Assembly (NCBI GenBank): GCA_944472135.2
Contig: OX235262.1
Coordinates: 38,863,804-38,927,803 of the forward strand
DNA from: Trichobilharzia regenti
Lineage: Eukaryota; Platyhelminthes; Trematoda; Strigeidida; Schistosomatidae
DNA length: 64,000 nt
Reading direction: 5' to 3'
The position numbers and the translations under genes are program-made. The notes under the pieces were generated by a model. The model was given only the letters and a program-made list of their open reading frames with translations, was not told where the DNA came from and searched no databases. Positions 23,601 through 33,640 of this stretch are shown here, in pieces. Positions within the stretch are counted from its first letter, which is position 1. Each line of letters begins with the position of its first letter.

Positions 23601-25124
23601 GAAAACAAATACAAAATCCAATTATGAGGAATTTGTGAAGTACGTAGAGTTAAAGGATATGACCATAGAATTGAGAGTGGTATAGTTGAGTAATGAAGCT
23701 GAATAATAATGTCAGCATTTACATGTGGGTAATATTATGTAAGACATTTGTCTTTATAGATAACTTGTATTTATGGCTTTACCATGCAAAGCTTTTCTCG
23801 ATTTAATTCACTTAAGATTCTGGACAAACATTCTTATAGAGCAATAATTTAGTTGTCAGCCACAACAAAACAGAGGTCTCTGACATGTCACTAATTATTT
23901 AGTTGACCATAAATCTGTCCTTAAGGTAGTCGACACTGCATAAGAGTTAAGTGATCACAAAAGCTGGTTCAATGTAGAGTTCCAAAAATACTGGTGAAAA
24001 GGCAGTTAAATTTCTGGACAATTATAACAGCAGTAATAACAAAGAACCATGCCACATTTATAACTGAATATTATTGGAGTGTTCCGAAGCAGTCTTAATG
24101 CTTTTGAGGTGTCCTACGTCTCACATTAAGGATACAGATTTCTGAGAAACTCTTCAGAAATAGGATATAGCTGTATTTTAAGACAGTTCCTTACTGCAAA
24201 TAATTTCAAAGACTATTTGAATGACAAAAGCTGTGAAAATTCTTTTTTCTTTTTCAGTTATAAGGTGTTCCATGAGCTAATCTCAACTGGGATATTCTGA
24301 AAATTACTTCAACAAATTGGTTCACCTCTTCAACTATATACGCTGCTAAAGTTGATATTATTCACGCATTTCAGCAGGGTGTGATGAACAGTGTGTACAA
24401 ACTGATAAGGCGGAATGGTTACTCAGACATTTAGGGAAATGCACAACAAAAGCATTCGTCGGCAAAATTAGACGGTTGATGTCTTAAAGAAACATCATCC
24501 AGCGTTGCATTCAAAAATGATACAGCATACTTCATCAAACAACGTGTTCTTGACAATGTTTTATTCAACAAAATAAAACTGTTAGTGACACAGTGGAATA
24601 GCAAAGTTAATTAAATATTTTGGGAAAAATGAATGAGTAAGTTGAACTCATTTTAAACGTCTACTTAGATGTGACAGTTGACTGATATGAGAAAGGAATT
24701 ACCCGCTCATTTTCACAGTCAGCTAAATATTTCACTAATATACAAGTTTCTAAAGCAGATGCGTTATTTTGTGTGTATATTTGTCTTAATTACAGGAAAA
24801 TAGACAGGAAAGTGACAGCTTTTAATTGATAAAACGATGTTATCTAACAATAAAGTATAAAACTAATTAAAATGGCAGGATATATATATATATCGTCAAA
24901 TAAATATAACACCTTATCATCACATTAATTGACCCGGTTCGGATGACTTGCACTTTAACGCGTCTTCGTATGACATGACCAATAATTTAGAAAATAATTA
25001 TCACAAACAATTATAAGCTCAAATAATAATAAATTAGATTTCGTAAAAAAATTCTGTAACAATTTAATTACTGTTTCCCATATTAACTACTAAAAACTTA
25101 ATAAATAAGAGCTAAAGTTGTTAT
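23601..25124. other. no gene seen; short TA microsatellite
   Basis: A (TA)n run near 24880-24894. No exon or element. Confidence 0.4.
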
Positions 25125-25560
25125 TAGATAATTGAAGGCAATCGTCAGGAAGCCTTGCGTGACATAAGTTTCGGGCTAGTTGGCACTCACCGGTCAGCAG
25201 AGAATATCTGAAACCTTGAGGGAACTCATGTCCCTTCTGAGGTTCGAACCCGCGCCACCCATTGTCGCCTGCAGTCAAAGACGTCAGCACTGAGCAATTC
25301 AGGCTTGCGACTGATCTCCTGTAGGACTGTATTAGATACTTCTCGTTGAACACTAGATGGCAACTAGTGTATTGTGTCTAGTCGTTTGTTTGTTGCAGAC
25401 TGCATTCTATCAGTCACGCTCAGGATGTGACCACCATTCTGGTAGCTTGCCATCACGACAAACTCAAGATTGTTGATGTTATATGGTTGGAGGCAATCGG
25501 CAGGAAGCCTTACCTGACCCAGGTTTCATTCTTGCTGGCACTAGACACATGACATTAGTT
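25125..25560 (-). mobile_element. tRNA-Cys-headed SINE, long copy plus second partial copy
   Basis: On minus, 25310-25240 gives a tRNA-Cys-like head (GCCTGAATTGCTCAGTG, CTTTGACTGCAGGCG, box B GGGTTCGAACCTC), then GGGACATGAGTTCCCTCAAGG and AAGGCTTCCTGACGATTGCC at the tail. To the right, ACTAGATGGCAACTAGTGTATTGTGTCTAG and a 140-bp segment recur at 50280-50420. A second tail (TGGTTGGAGGCAATCGGCAG) begins at 25484. Confidence 0.75.
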
Positions 25561-25843
25561 AGTCTCCAATCAAAACAGTGAAAGTTTATGATTTTGAATT
25601 TCATATAATCGCAGTTTCAATGAAACTTAATTTCTGTGTTAATAAAATTTAACAACTTAACTTGATTCAATGAAAATATCAGACATAATATTTTCATTGT
25701 AGTATTGTACGCGTATTTAACGAGAATGATTAAAAACTGAACATGTTTTCAGTAAATCCTTCTTCAGTCTCTACAGTTAATAATTCACTAATTTTAGCCT
25801 ACAAGAGTCAGTAAATTCCATATTAGTTTGTTTATTAGATGTA

Positions 25844-26347
25844 TCACACAGTGAGTGGAACAGTATTATTTACTGGATGACACAGTTTCGAACAAAATTT
25901 ATTCTTCATAATCATATCAATTGTAATCACACGGCTTTGAACTTGAGTTTTATAGTTTTCTTTGTTCTCTCCTATTTGTCGAAGGGGTAGCAGAATTTTC
26001 CAGATATCAGGGACAGGTGTTAAATCATTTCTATTACATGTATTTGCAGTTGATTTGATAAACAAAGCTTCTGTTATCAACCTCTCCCACCACCCTGTGA
26101 CATTAGATTTTAAAACTGTCATCCTTTCCCATCCAATTGTATGTTTGTGTGTGATTGCATGTAGTGCTATAGCTGAACTATTCTCCAGATTTCTTATCTT
26201 ATTCGGGTCAGCCACTCTAGATTTTGTTAGGTTTTTACGTTCTGCCAGTCTGACTGCCCCTGTTCTATTAGTTGGACCCATATATATGACCTGAAAATTA
26301 TTGCAGGGTATTAGATAAACTAAATTGTTTTGTTTTAAAAGCTTCAC
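25844..26347 (-). pseudogene. PLE GIY-YIG endonuclease domain
   Basis: Minus strand: NNLVYLIPCNNFQVIYMGPTNRTGAVRLAERK gives the VY-IPC and YIG-like (here YMG) motifs, followed by NSSAIALHAITHKHTIGWER (ALH, H) and WWERLITEALFIKSTANTCNRND (the conserved E-A-x-x-I and the N-R-D tail). This domain nicks the target for PLE retrotransposition. The Gly-Ile-Tyr box is altered. The frame runs on into the inverted 3' arm before stopping at 25844. Confidence 0.8.
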
Positions 26348-26639
26348 AGGACTGATCCTTTAACCGATAAAGCTCGTTTCTAATTGAGTTTGTTAGTGGT
26401 TTGAATGCTAATCGTTTTTATTCCTGCTTTTTTAAGAATTCTGCCCAAGGTTTCCGAGGTTCTTTCCTTGTATGGAATATTGATTTAGATTCCTTATTTT
26501 TGGTGTTGTCTTGCGCATTTTCGACATGCTCATCATCATGAATATTATTTTATTAATGTTATATAATATTGTATAATATTAATATTATCACTATCACTGC
26601 TATCATTATTTATTTTATTTTTACGTTTCCTTACATATT

Positions 26640-27349
26640 TCCTGACTAATTTATCCGGGTAACTATTGCGTTTCAAAGCTCCTCTCATATGTATCACTTC
26701 CTAACTTAGATTTTCCTTGGTGCAACTTAGCTTTTGTGCTCTGTCATTTAAACATTTCACTAATCCTATTTTTACTGACATAGGATGGGATGATCGGAAA
26801 TCCAAATATCTGTTTGAATGTGTGGGTTTTCTGTAAACACTAGTGTTTAGTTTCCCATCTTCTTTCCTTTTTACGTTGCAATCTAACATTGGAAGTTCCC
26901 CTTCCTGACTCTCCAATTCATAAGTGAATTGAATTGCCTTTGTCTTCGAGTTGATGTGCTCGGAAAATCTATCTATATCTTGTGTTCTAAGTACAGTGAA
27001 TGTGTCATCTACATACCTCCACCATAATTTTAGGGTGGGGGTGAACGTTTCAATCGCTATCTTTTCCCACCTATCTATGAATGTATCTGCTACAATCGGG
27101 GATATTGGTGATCCCATGGCAACTCCCTCAGTTTGCTTGTATATTTTCCCTCGGAATTTAAATACTGTGGAAGTCAGGCATACCTGCACTTGCAGCATTA
27201 TGTCCTCAAGCGGCACCTTTGTCCTAAGTTCTAGTTCTTGGTCAGAAAAGAGTTCGTCTATGACTGCCTGTATACCCATATTTATTGGTATACGTGTAAA
27301 TAAACTGGCAATGTCAAAACTAACCATTTTCTCTTCATCATCTAACTTT
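26640..27349 (-). pseudogene. PLE reverse transcriptase fragment
   Basis: Minus-strand peptides: KMVSFDIASLFTRIPINMGIQAV (motif A region), KFRGKIYKQTEGVAMGSPISPIVAD (motif B), LKLWWRYVDDTFTVLRTQDIDRF (motif C, catalytic YVDD present), ELPMLDCNVKRKEDGKLNTSVYRKPTHSNRYL and, past the stop at 26701, RGALKRNSYPDKLVRKYVRKRK to about 26640. All are standard PLE RT and thumb signatures. The N-terminal third is missing because the element is truncated at an inverted 5' arm. RT and endonuclease frames are separated by stops near 26550-26350. Confidence 0.85.
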
Positions 27350-27559
27350 AAATTGTCGAATCAACTGCAAATAAGTGTAATAGGAATGATCCAACACCTG
27401 TCCCTGATCCATTTTGTTCGAAACGTCATCCAGTAAATAATACTGTTCCACTCACTGTGTGATACATCTAATAAACGAACTAATATGGAATTACTAACTG
27501 TCACAGCGCCCAAGTTTTACACATATATTAAGAGTCAGTAAAGGCAAATTAGAATCGCG

Positions 27560-27810
27560 GTACAAGTACAAGATGAAATAATGGTCAGTTAGTTTTGATT
27601 ATACTCGTCAAACTTGCACGTACTTCGAGTTTCGATCCCTGATCCAAACACTCCTAAACCTTGCACAACTGTCATTAAACGCGGAGAAGAAGGAAGGTTA
27701 AGAATAAAGCTGGTAATCCCACCCAGTAAAATAATTAGTATTGCTACTGAAACTTTAAAGCCACAGGTTGAAGCCCTATGTTCCACTTGGAACAAAAAGC
27801 TTTTATCATT
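27560..27810 (+). mobile_element. tRNA-Gly-headed SINE, tail type I, decayed
   Basis: It has a 76-codon frame that looks coding, but the sequence AATCCCACCCAGTAAAATAA, TTGCTACTGAAACTTTAAAG and GGTTGAAGCCCTATGTTCC lines up with the body and RTE-like tail of the SINEs at 31349 and 36622 (reverse strand there). The tRNA head near 27600-27650 is badly degraded (TTTCGATCCCTG is the box B remnant). Confidence 0.65.
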
Positions 27811-29756
27811 TAAATGTAGAGTAGATGATCAGTTATTAAAATAATGAGGTGAAATTACATTCAGTAAGTAAATAATATGCTTACTGAGCTATGATCAATA
27901 AAAGTATGTCTCAGGGTTGAGTTGTGGCAATATGCCTACAGCAATCTAATACCAGACAAACAAATGCGAAACACTGAATGTAAGTTTGAATGTTGATAAA
28001 TAACAATGACAGTGATATAATAATAATGGTTAGGTGTAAACGGCGTTAACTGGATTGAGTAATCCCATAAATCGAATATGCCTGGACATCATATTTAGTT
28101 CTCATTTAGGTGGCTTAAACTTTGTGAATACTGGAGAGGTATACATTTATAGAAAAATCTTATTTAATTATTTCTGTTTAGATTTCCCTATCTACATCTG
28201 CACAAGGAGCTGACGTGTCAGCCTGAGATTTTCATCATGCTAATTCACTTCAGTCATTTTGACTGCTGTGTTCATCACTGCTGAACTCAAGTCTCGATAG
28301 GTTACTAATATTAGTGTATATTTGCAGTCAGTGAATCCTGAATGATGGTGGACTTGCCACTGCTTTTATACTCACGATGACAGACATGTGATAATAGAGA
28401 CTACATTGACCACAATGAAAGATTTTAACAACGAAAAGATTAATAAAAGGTTTTTTTAGGCAGTATTTTCAGATAACTAACATGCAGAATTCTTAGCGCA
28501 GTTTATTGCATAATATTTTCTCTCCGTCCAGGATTTTAAAGTAAAACCATAACTGGCAATGAATCACGTGACAAGATGCTATCTGATCTGAAGTACAAAC
28601 TAGCCCTTTACAATATCTCTTCTTTACTCCATTACAAAAATACACAACATTTTGGCTGAAAGTCAAACAAAAAATTTCAGGAGTAAAATTTGAGACCCCA
28701 GAACCTAAGTGAACAGTTAAAGACTCCATTCAGTTAGATTTACTCCTCAAGCAGTAACAGTTTTTACTGAAAATACCAGGAACAATTAACTTAGGTACTG
28801 GGATACGTTGCAAATCAGCAAGCTGTAAACATTCTAAATGATAGCAAGAGTAAACAGTATCATGGACGGCCATACTTTGATCTACTAATACAAAGTGAAC
28901 TACAGAAATTGTAAGCAATGTAATGATGGTTTTTGTGGTATTCCAGTCTTAAAGTGGACGGTCTAGTTGAACGGAAAACATCTCAAAACTAATCTTTTGA
29001 CTAAATCAAATGTGAAATACAACTTCTGATGTCTTGTAGTGGTGTTGCGAACAATATTTTGCTGTGAACATACCCTTCACTAATACTACGTAACTGTATT
29101 CTGATAACGAGGCTATATTTAGAAACTGACTTTTCCAGTGCATAAGCATTGCATCTGACTAGTGAGAAGAGAAGTGTGTCGGTGTAAAATCTTATCAGAG
29201 AAAGATGATTTATTCTGATTATATTTCAATTACCATCATACCATTAGTCGTGTCAAGGGAAATTGCTTGGTTAAATAACCTTAATAATCTTCCGTTTTCT
29301 TTGGTTAAATAAAAGTGGAATATTGCTTACAGTAACAGATTTGATTAACCTTCATTGTGGTAAATAGAAATAAACGAAATAAATAAACTCACAGTGTTTA
29401 CTCATCAAATTTCCAAACGGCACCTCTGTTTATTCAACTTTATCTAGGTTGTTATATAACTGTAAAACGTCTGAACATAAAAATTTGAGAAATCATGGCT
29501 GAATTCTCGTGAGTTCTGTTCGGTGTATATTTATAAAAATCATTATTTGCTAATTTCTTTTTCAAAATCTTCTATGCATTCACTTAGGCTTTACAAGAGT
29601 ACCTTCTGTAGTCGTCGTAATCGGTCAGGTTAACAGACAACATTATATTGTAAAGAATTGAATAAAGATCGAAACGAGTTTATGATAAGTTTAAAACTGG
29701 TCTCAAGGCTTATGAGCAATTAGAGTTTCAAGTTTGATCACGCAATGATATCAATC
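27811..29756. other. no gene seen
   Basis: Two minus frames at 28493-28918 abut but have no splice sites or motifs; treated as chance. Confidence 0.35.
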
Positions 29757-29895
29757 ACAGGTGGGTGCGTACTACCGATGATTCGCGAACTAGGATGAAA
29801 TAGATGTCCGGTACTCCCTGGTTTTCAATGCTTCCCTAACTGATATCAATCCATAGTCAAAATTGAAAAACAAATCTAATTCTTACAAATCAACT
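29757..29895 (+). mobile_element. hammerhead SINE, internally deleted copy with right arm
   Basis: Starts at the end of the tRNA head (AGGTGGGTGCGTAC), then the hammerhead region 29769-29814: GTACTA, core CCGATGA, GAAA, TAGATGTC, CGGTAC. The arm CTAACTGATATCAATCCATAGTC follows. Just left, GATCACGCAATGATATCAATCAC is the left arm tip, so the middle has been deleted. Core position 4 is C instead of U. Confidence 0.7.
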
Positions 29896-30017
29896 CTTCA
29901 AAATAACAGTTTCATTGAACAACATGTATGGTTCCACTGTTATTAGACATCGGAAAGGGATCCATAAGAAGGCTTACAGGTATGTTTCAAGGGTAATGAA
30001 AATCGTCGGCAAGATTT

Positions 30018-30215
30018 TTAAAATTTTTTAAAATATTATTATAGCTTGACTCCACACAGTATTATTCATACAAGTCTGGAATTTCCAGCATGTGATATCG
30101 GTGGCCTAAATTTAGTAGACCGACCATTGATATCAAGTGTTCGTTGGCCGGGGATCGAACTCCTGACTATGTGGATGGTTGACGAGCGTCCTAAGTGTTG
30201 TGTCACCGAAGCAAG
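30018..30215 (-). mobile_element. tRNA-Gly-headed SINE, tail type II
   Basis: On plus: TATAGCTTGACTCCACACAGTA, ATACAAGTCTGGAATTTCC, GATATCGGTGGCC, TGTTCGTTGGCCGGGGATCG, GACGAGCGTCCTAAG and TGTCACCGAAGC. Head at the right, minus orientation. Confidence 0.75.
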
Positions 30216-30404
30216 TACCCACTATGCTAAAATATATGAACACACGTATCATCTGTCACCACACTCACACGCATGATAGAGAGTCCATCATTTCGGTGAC
30301 CATATGACACAATAAACAGATAGAATGGAACATATAAAATTAGTTACACTCCTGTGTTCTACATTGGTTATGCTTAATGGTCGTGATCATGTTTATGGGG
30401 CATA

Positions 30405-30675
30405 CTTTTATTATTATTATTCCCCTGGTTCCCAAGTGAAACATAGGGCTGTCGTCGTCAGCTGAGCCCACGAATGCCCATAATCTCGCACCTCCTCCTT
30501 GCCACACGGTCTCCTCCATATCAACCTAGTATAACCCACTCATCTTTTTATATTCGGGTTCCACTCAATGGCCTGGAGAGTGGTGTTATTCAACGATCTC
30601 CTCGGTGGTGCATGCCTTATCCATCTCCATCCATATTTTTTGAATGACACGTTCTTGACTGGTTTTTTCGGATAG
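30405..30675 (-). mobile_element. RTE-like 3' end fragment
   Basis: The terminal motif on plus is TTATTATTATTATTCCCCTGGTTCCCAAGTGAAACATAGGGCT, then CCTCCTCCTTGCCACAC and ATTCGGGTTCCACTCAATGG, the same order as the 3' ends at 31965, 42352 and 44010. Only the C-terminal codons and 3' UTR remain, in minus orientation. Confidence 0.65.
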
Positions 30676-31334
30676 TTTCTTGATGCTTACTCAAGGGATG
30701 TACTTTGATTCAATCAAATTGAATTTTGACATTTCGTCATTATCCTCTGTATGTCAAGACTGTTACAATCCACTAGGAAACTGTAATTTCTATTTTGATT
30801 GCTGGACAAAATGTAACCTTTCAAACTTCAGTACACTTAATATAAAACGGACTTCTATTAGACATAAACTTTAATTAAATCTGGTAAACGTTTTTCTTTC
30901 TCATGCAGAAATTCTAAATGAATTCAATCAGGGATAAAGAGTCAGCTATTAGCATTGTTTTCTGTAACGTGACATAGTGTATATTTTACACTTATGAGTA
31001 AATAAAATTTAAAGGTCATGTAGTATTTTTACAAATTCAATAAATAAAGCAGCTTATCATGCTGAACAAGTTTGACCTAAATTCAATAATCCTTTCACGC
31101 ACCAGATCACCGACTAAAAAGTGTTAGAGAAGGAAAAATTTAGAAAAAAACAGGAATAAACTTCTCAGTTCATCATAAGAATCATTCACTGTACCAATAT
31201 ATTAACCTGAACTTCAACTTGCAACTTAATATTGAGACTATAATAATCCGGAAATATCGTAGCACTTACTATTTGAGAAGATATTTTATTATCTTTTGAG
31301 TTACTGTTTGATTAATGACCTTATTATGGTTACC
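30676..31334. other. no gene seen
   Basis: Nothing recognised. Confidence 0.4.
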
Positions 31335-31604
31335 ACCCATCTTCATAATAATGATTTTAATTTTTCCTTTACGTTCCCCAGTGGGACATAGAGCCTCAAG
31401 CTAGTGGCTTGAAGTTTCAGTAGGAGTATTTATTTTTACAGGATGGGGTTGCTAACCTCAAGCCCAACCTTTCCTCTTTACCAGTATCATGTCTGGCTTG
31501 GCGAGGTAAAGGAGTGCGTCGGCCGGGGATCAAACCTGGACCATGCGCATGGTAGGCGAGCGTCCTAACCACTATGCCACCGACGCATTTACCCATCTTC
31601 ATAA
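31335..31604. repeat. 14-bp target-site duplication of the SINE at 31349
   Basis: ACCCATCTTCATAA at 31335-31348 and 31591-31604, immediately bounding the SINE. Confidence 0.88.
31349..31590 (-). mobile_element. tRNA-Gly-headed SINE, tail type I (RTE-like tail)
   Basis: On minus, the head TGCGTCGGTGGCATAGTGG...TTTGATCCCCGGCCGACGC can form a full acceptor stem (GCGTCGG with CCGACGC), with box A and box B recognisable and a Gly-like anticodon region (CTACCAT). The body has CCTTTACCTCGCCAAGCC and the tail TTGAGGCTCTATGTCCCACTGGGGAACGTAAAGG, which resembles the RTE 3' terminus in this window. A 14-bp target duplication bounds it. Confidence 0.85.
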
Positions 31605-31964
31605 GTTTGTGATAATCTGAAAATGTAGTGCCCAGACTAGTCTACAGCAATAGAGATTTCCTACTTAGCAGTCTCCTACAATGATGGCTAAAGCTTATTA
31701 GGTAGTTTCTTTAGAATATCATAGAACAATAACTTGAATTAGTTGGAGTTTACATTTACTGAGTGCTACACTTGCACACTGAATGGCTTATACATGAATT
31801 TTGCATATAGTTAGTCATAAGAGGTAAATCCAGACTTGAAATACAACTTATAACAGTTGCTTAATTCACCTAAAAAGGTTAAGATAAATACTAACGGGAT
31901 ACTTTGATTGCACTATACTGTGCGATGAAGTTCCATTTGAGAAAAGTCGTAATGTGGTACATGT
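31605..31964. other. no gene seen
   Basis: Nothing recognised. Confidence 0.4.
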
Positions 31965-32565
31965 GTATCATTATTATTCTCCTGAGTTTCGAGTGGGACA
32001 TAGGGCTTAAACAGCACATCTACATTTTGACGCGTTCTGTGTAGTCCTTTCAGCCAGGTCCACGTTTGCTCAGTAGCTTTCATCTTTCACTCACTTCATA
32101 TCTTCCATATCACCGTAAGATGGTCAACTCTTTGTTTCTTATTCGGATTCCACTCAGGCAACGACCTGGCACGCTATGTCACTTAAGGATCTCATCAGTA
32201 TAAGTCTGGTTCATTACCATTTTCTTCGCTATATCTGTCGTATAACTGGTTCCTTCCCAATGTCTCTTGTTAATAACCACCTCTGCCTGGCCATCTGATG
32301 TACGACCGGCAAAGGTAGCTGTTGACAGCAGCTGCAGCAAGCTGATGGAAATGTTTTTCGTGACACGCAGTGACATTTTCTTATCCATACACACGGAATA
32401 ATGACTTAACATTGGTGTTGGGCATCCGAATTTTATTGTGTATGCTGGGTGCAGACGACTTCCACACTGGTTTCGGGGTGATGAAGGAGTATCTCTTCCT
32501 TCCGATTCCGGTTTCGGCATCATCAATATATGCATATAAATATACACTCTTTACTATGGTATCAG
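31965..32565 (-). mobile_element. RTE-like retrotransposon 3' fragment
   Basis: On plus: TTATTATTCTCCTGAGTTTCGAGTGGGACATAGGGCTT, then ATTCGGATTCCACTCAGGCAA, TTAAGGATCTCATC, CTTGCCATCTGATGT-like CTGGCCATCTGATGTACG, and TTATCCATACACACGGAATAATGACTTAACATTGG. It aligns in order with 44010-44535, so both are copies of one subfamily. The minus frame at 32547-32179 is the decayed C-terminal domain. Confidence 0.7.
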
Positions 32566-33079
32566 TTTTCCACTTTCTGCTCAGATCACATTCATTCTGT
32601 TTTTCTTTTCATTTTAAAACCAATAATCTACATGACAATTCTCTTCCTTTAGAGTATTATAAATTATTTTCTAGTTATTACAGAATAGAAATAAGTGACT
32701 TCAATCACTTCTTAAAATATATCGGTTTTATTTTCACACAGTATGATGTTATAAGGCTTCTTTTTGAGTCAACGCTTAATAAAGTTCAGATTTAGGTATT
32801 ACTCAGATTTTCTACTATAGCCGATCTACTTTTTATGAGGATGTTGTCCAAATTTTGCTCAGTCATTTTATCTAAATACAATTTTCACTTACTAGCTGAT
32901 GTGAGTTACTTTCTCTTGTCGCAAAGTTTATGCCCTTGACATATTTGTTAATCCTATGACCTGATTAAGAGAGTCATGCAATAAGTTTCTTCGGTTGACA
33001 AGTCCTAACGAAATTTATGAAGTATCACTGGGTTATTATTTTAATTACCTGTTTTATGTTTACTTATAAACATATTGAG
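32566..33079. other. no gene seen
   Basis: Nothing recognised. Confidence 0.4.
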
Positions 33080-33640
33080 ACGCTGAAAGCAAAAGATTGG
33101 TAAGACGAATGTCTGCATGGAGGATTTCATCATGAGCTGACATCAGTTAGAGAACCATTGGAAACCTGGGAGTACTGGACAGCCGTTTCATCCTAGTTTG
33201 GGACTCTTCAGCACCTTGTAAAGAGAAAATCCTGGATTCGAACCAGGTGGGTGCGTGCTGTTAAAGAGTCCCAAACTAGAATGAAACAGCTGTCCTGTAC
33301 TTCTGGGTTTTCCAGTGATTCTCTAATTGATGTCAGCTCATGATGAAATCCTCCGCGCAGTCAAACAAAATCCCTACAAAACCAATACTTGGAAAAGACG
33401 AATGTTTATTTGGTAACTGGTATCTTTATATACTCAAATTATGCATAACTTATTTTCAACGTACCATTTGCACAGATCTTCGTGCTGTTCTACTTCTGGA
33501 GTTCATATTATGTTTCTTCGTTTTCCTTTCCCGTCTCCCATGTATCTTCACAACGCTGAGTCATTTGATTTCTCTAATATCGCATCATCTATCTCCCTGC
33601 TATTCGATGGTTTATGCCTATGAGCGTCTTCTTATATAGC
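33080..33640 (+). repeat. unclassified dispersed repeat, split by a SINE
   Basis: Outside the SINE (33113-33394), the sequence GCTGAAAGCAAAAGATTGG..AAGACGAATGT and 33406-33640 (TATTTGGTAACTGGTATCT, CACAGATCTTCGTGCTG, TCCCATGTATCTTCACAACGC) matches the minus strand of 36110-35815. The shared frame is CIPYLQLTIC, LCFF, LPCIFTTLNH, but it is not a domain I know. It may be the 3' region of a retroelement. Confidence 0.6.
33113..33394 (+). mobile_element. hammerhead SINE copy inserted into the dispersed repeat
   Basis: Bounded by AAGACGAATGT at 33102-33112 and 33395-33405 (11-bp target duplication). Arm tips GGATTTCATCATGAGCTGAC (33122) and GTCAGCTCATGATGAAATCC (33332) are kept. The middle tRNA head is partly deleted. 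The ribozyme region GTGCTGTTAAAGAGTCCC..GAATGAAACAGCTGTCCTGTAC (33255-33300) has two changed core bases. Confidence 0.82.

Larger units (their letters stand above)
25816..27529 (-). mobile_element. Penelope-like element (PLE) with inverted ends
   Basis: The coding strand is minus: RT core then GIY-YIG endonuclease. The ends are inverted: 25814-25898 is the reverse complement of 27411-27492. The inversion reaches into coding sequence: 26008-26056 (end of the GIY-YIG frame) pairs with 27361-27410. A 109-bp stretch (25899-26007) is absent from the 5' arm. The RT begins directly after the inverted 5' arm, so its upstream domain is lost. PLEs are known for pseudo-LTRs and odd inverted or truncated copies. 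Confidence 0.85.
25803..27542. repeat. 13-bp target-site duplication of the PLE
   Basis: AAGAGTCAGTAAA is at 25803-25815 and again at 27530-27542, bounding the Penelope-like element on both sides. This fixes the element as 25816-27529 and shows a single complete insertion event. Confidence 0.85.

Noticed and set aside
26951..27436. 161-codon plus-strand frame
   Set aside because: Antisense shadow of the PLE reverse transcriptase on the minus strand.
27614..27844. 76-codon plus-strand frame that looks like a host exon
   Set aside because: Its second half is the body and RTE-like tail of the tRNA-Gly SINE read on the other strand (match to 31349-31590).
33340..33639. 99-codon hydrophobic frame resembling a membrane protein
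   Set aside because: It starts in the arm of a SINE and continues in a dispersed repeat with a diverged second copy at 35815; no splice sites.
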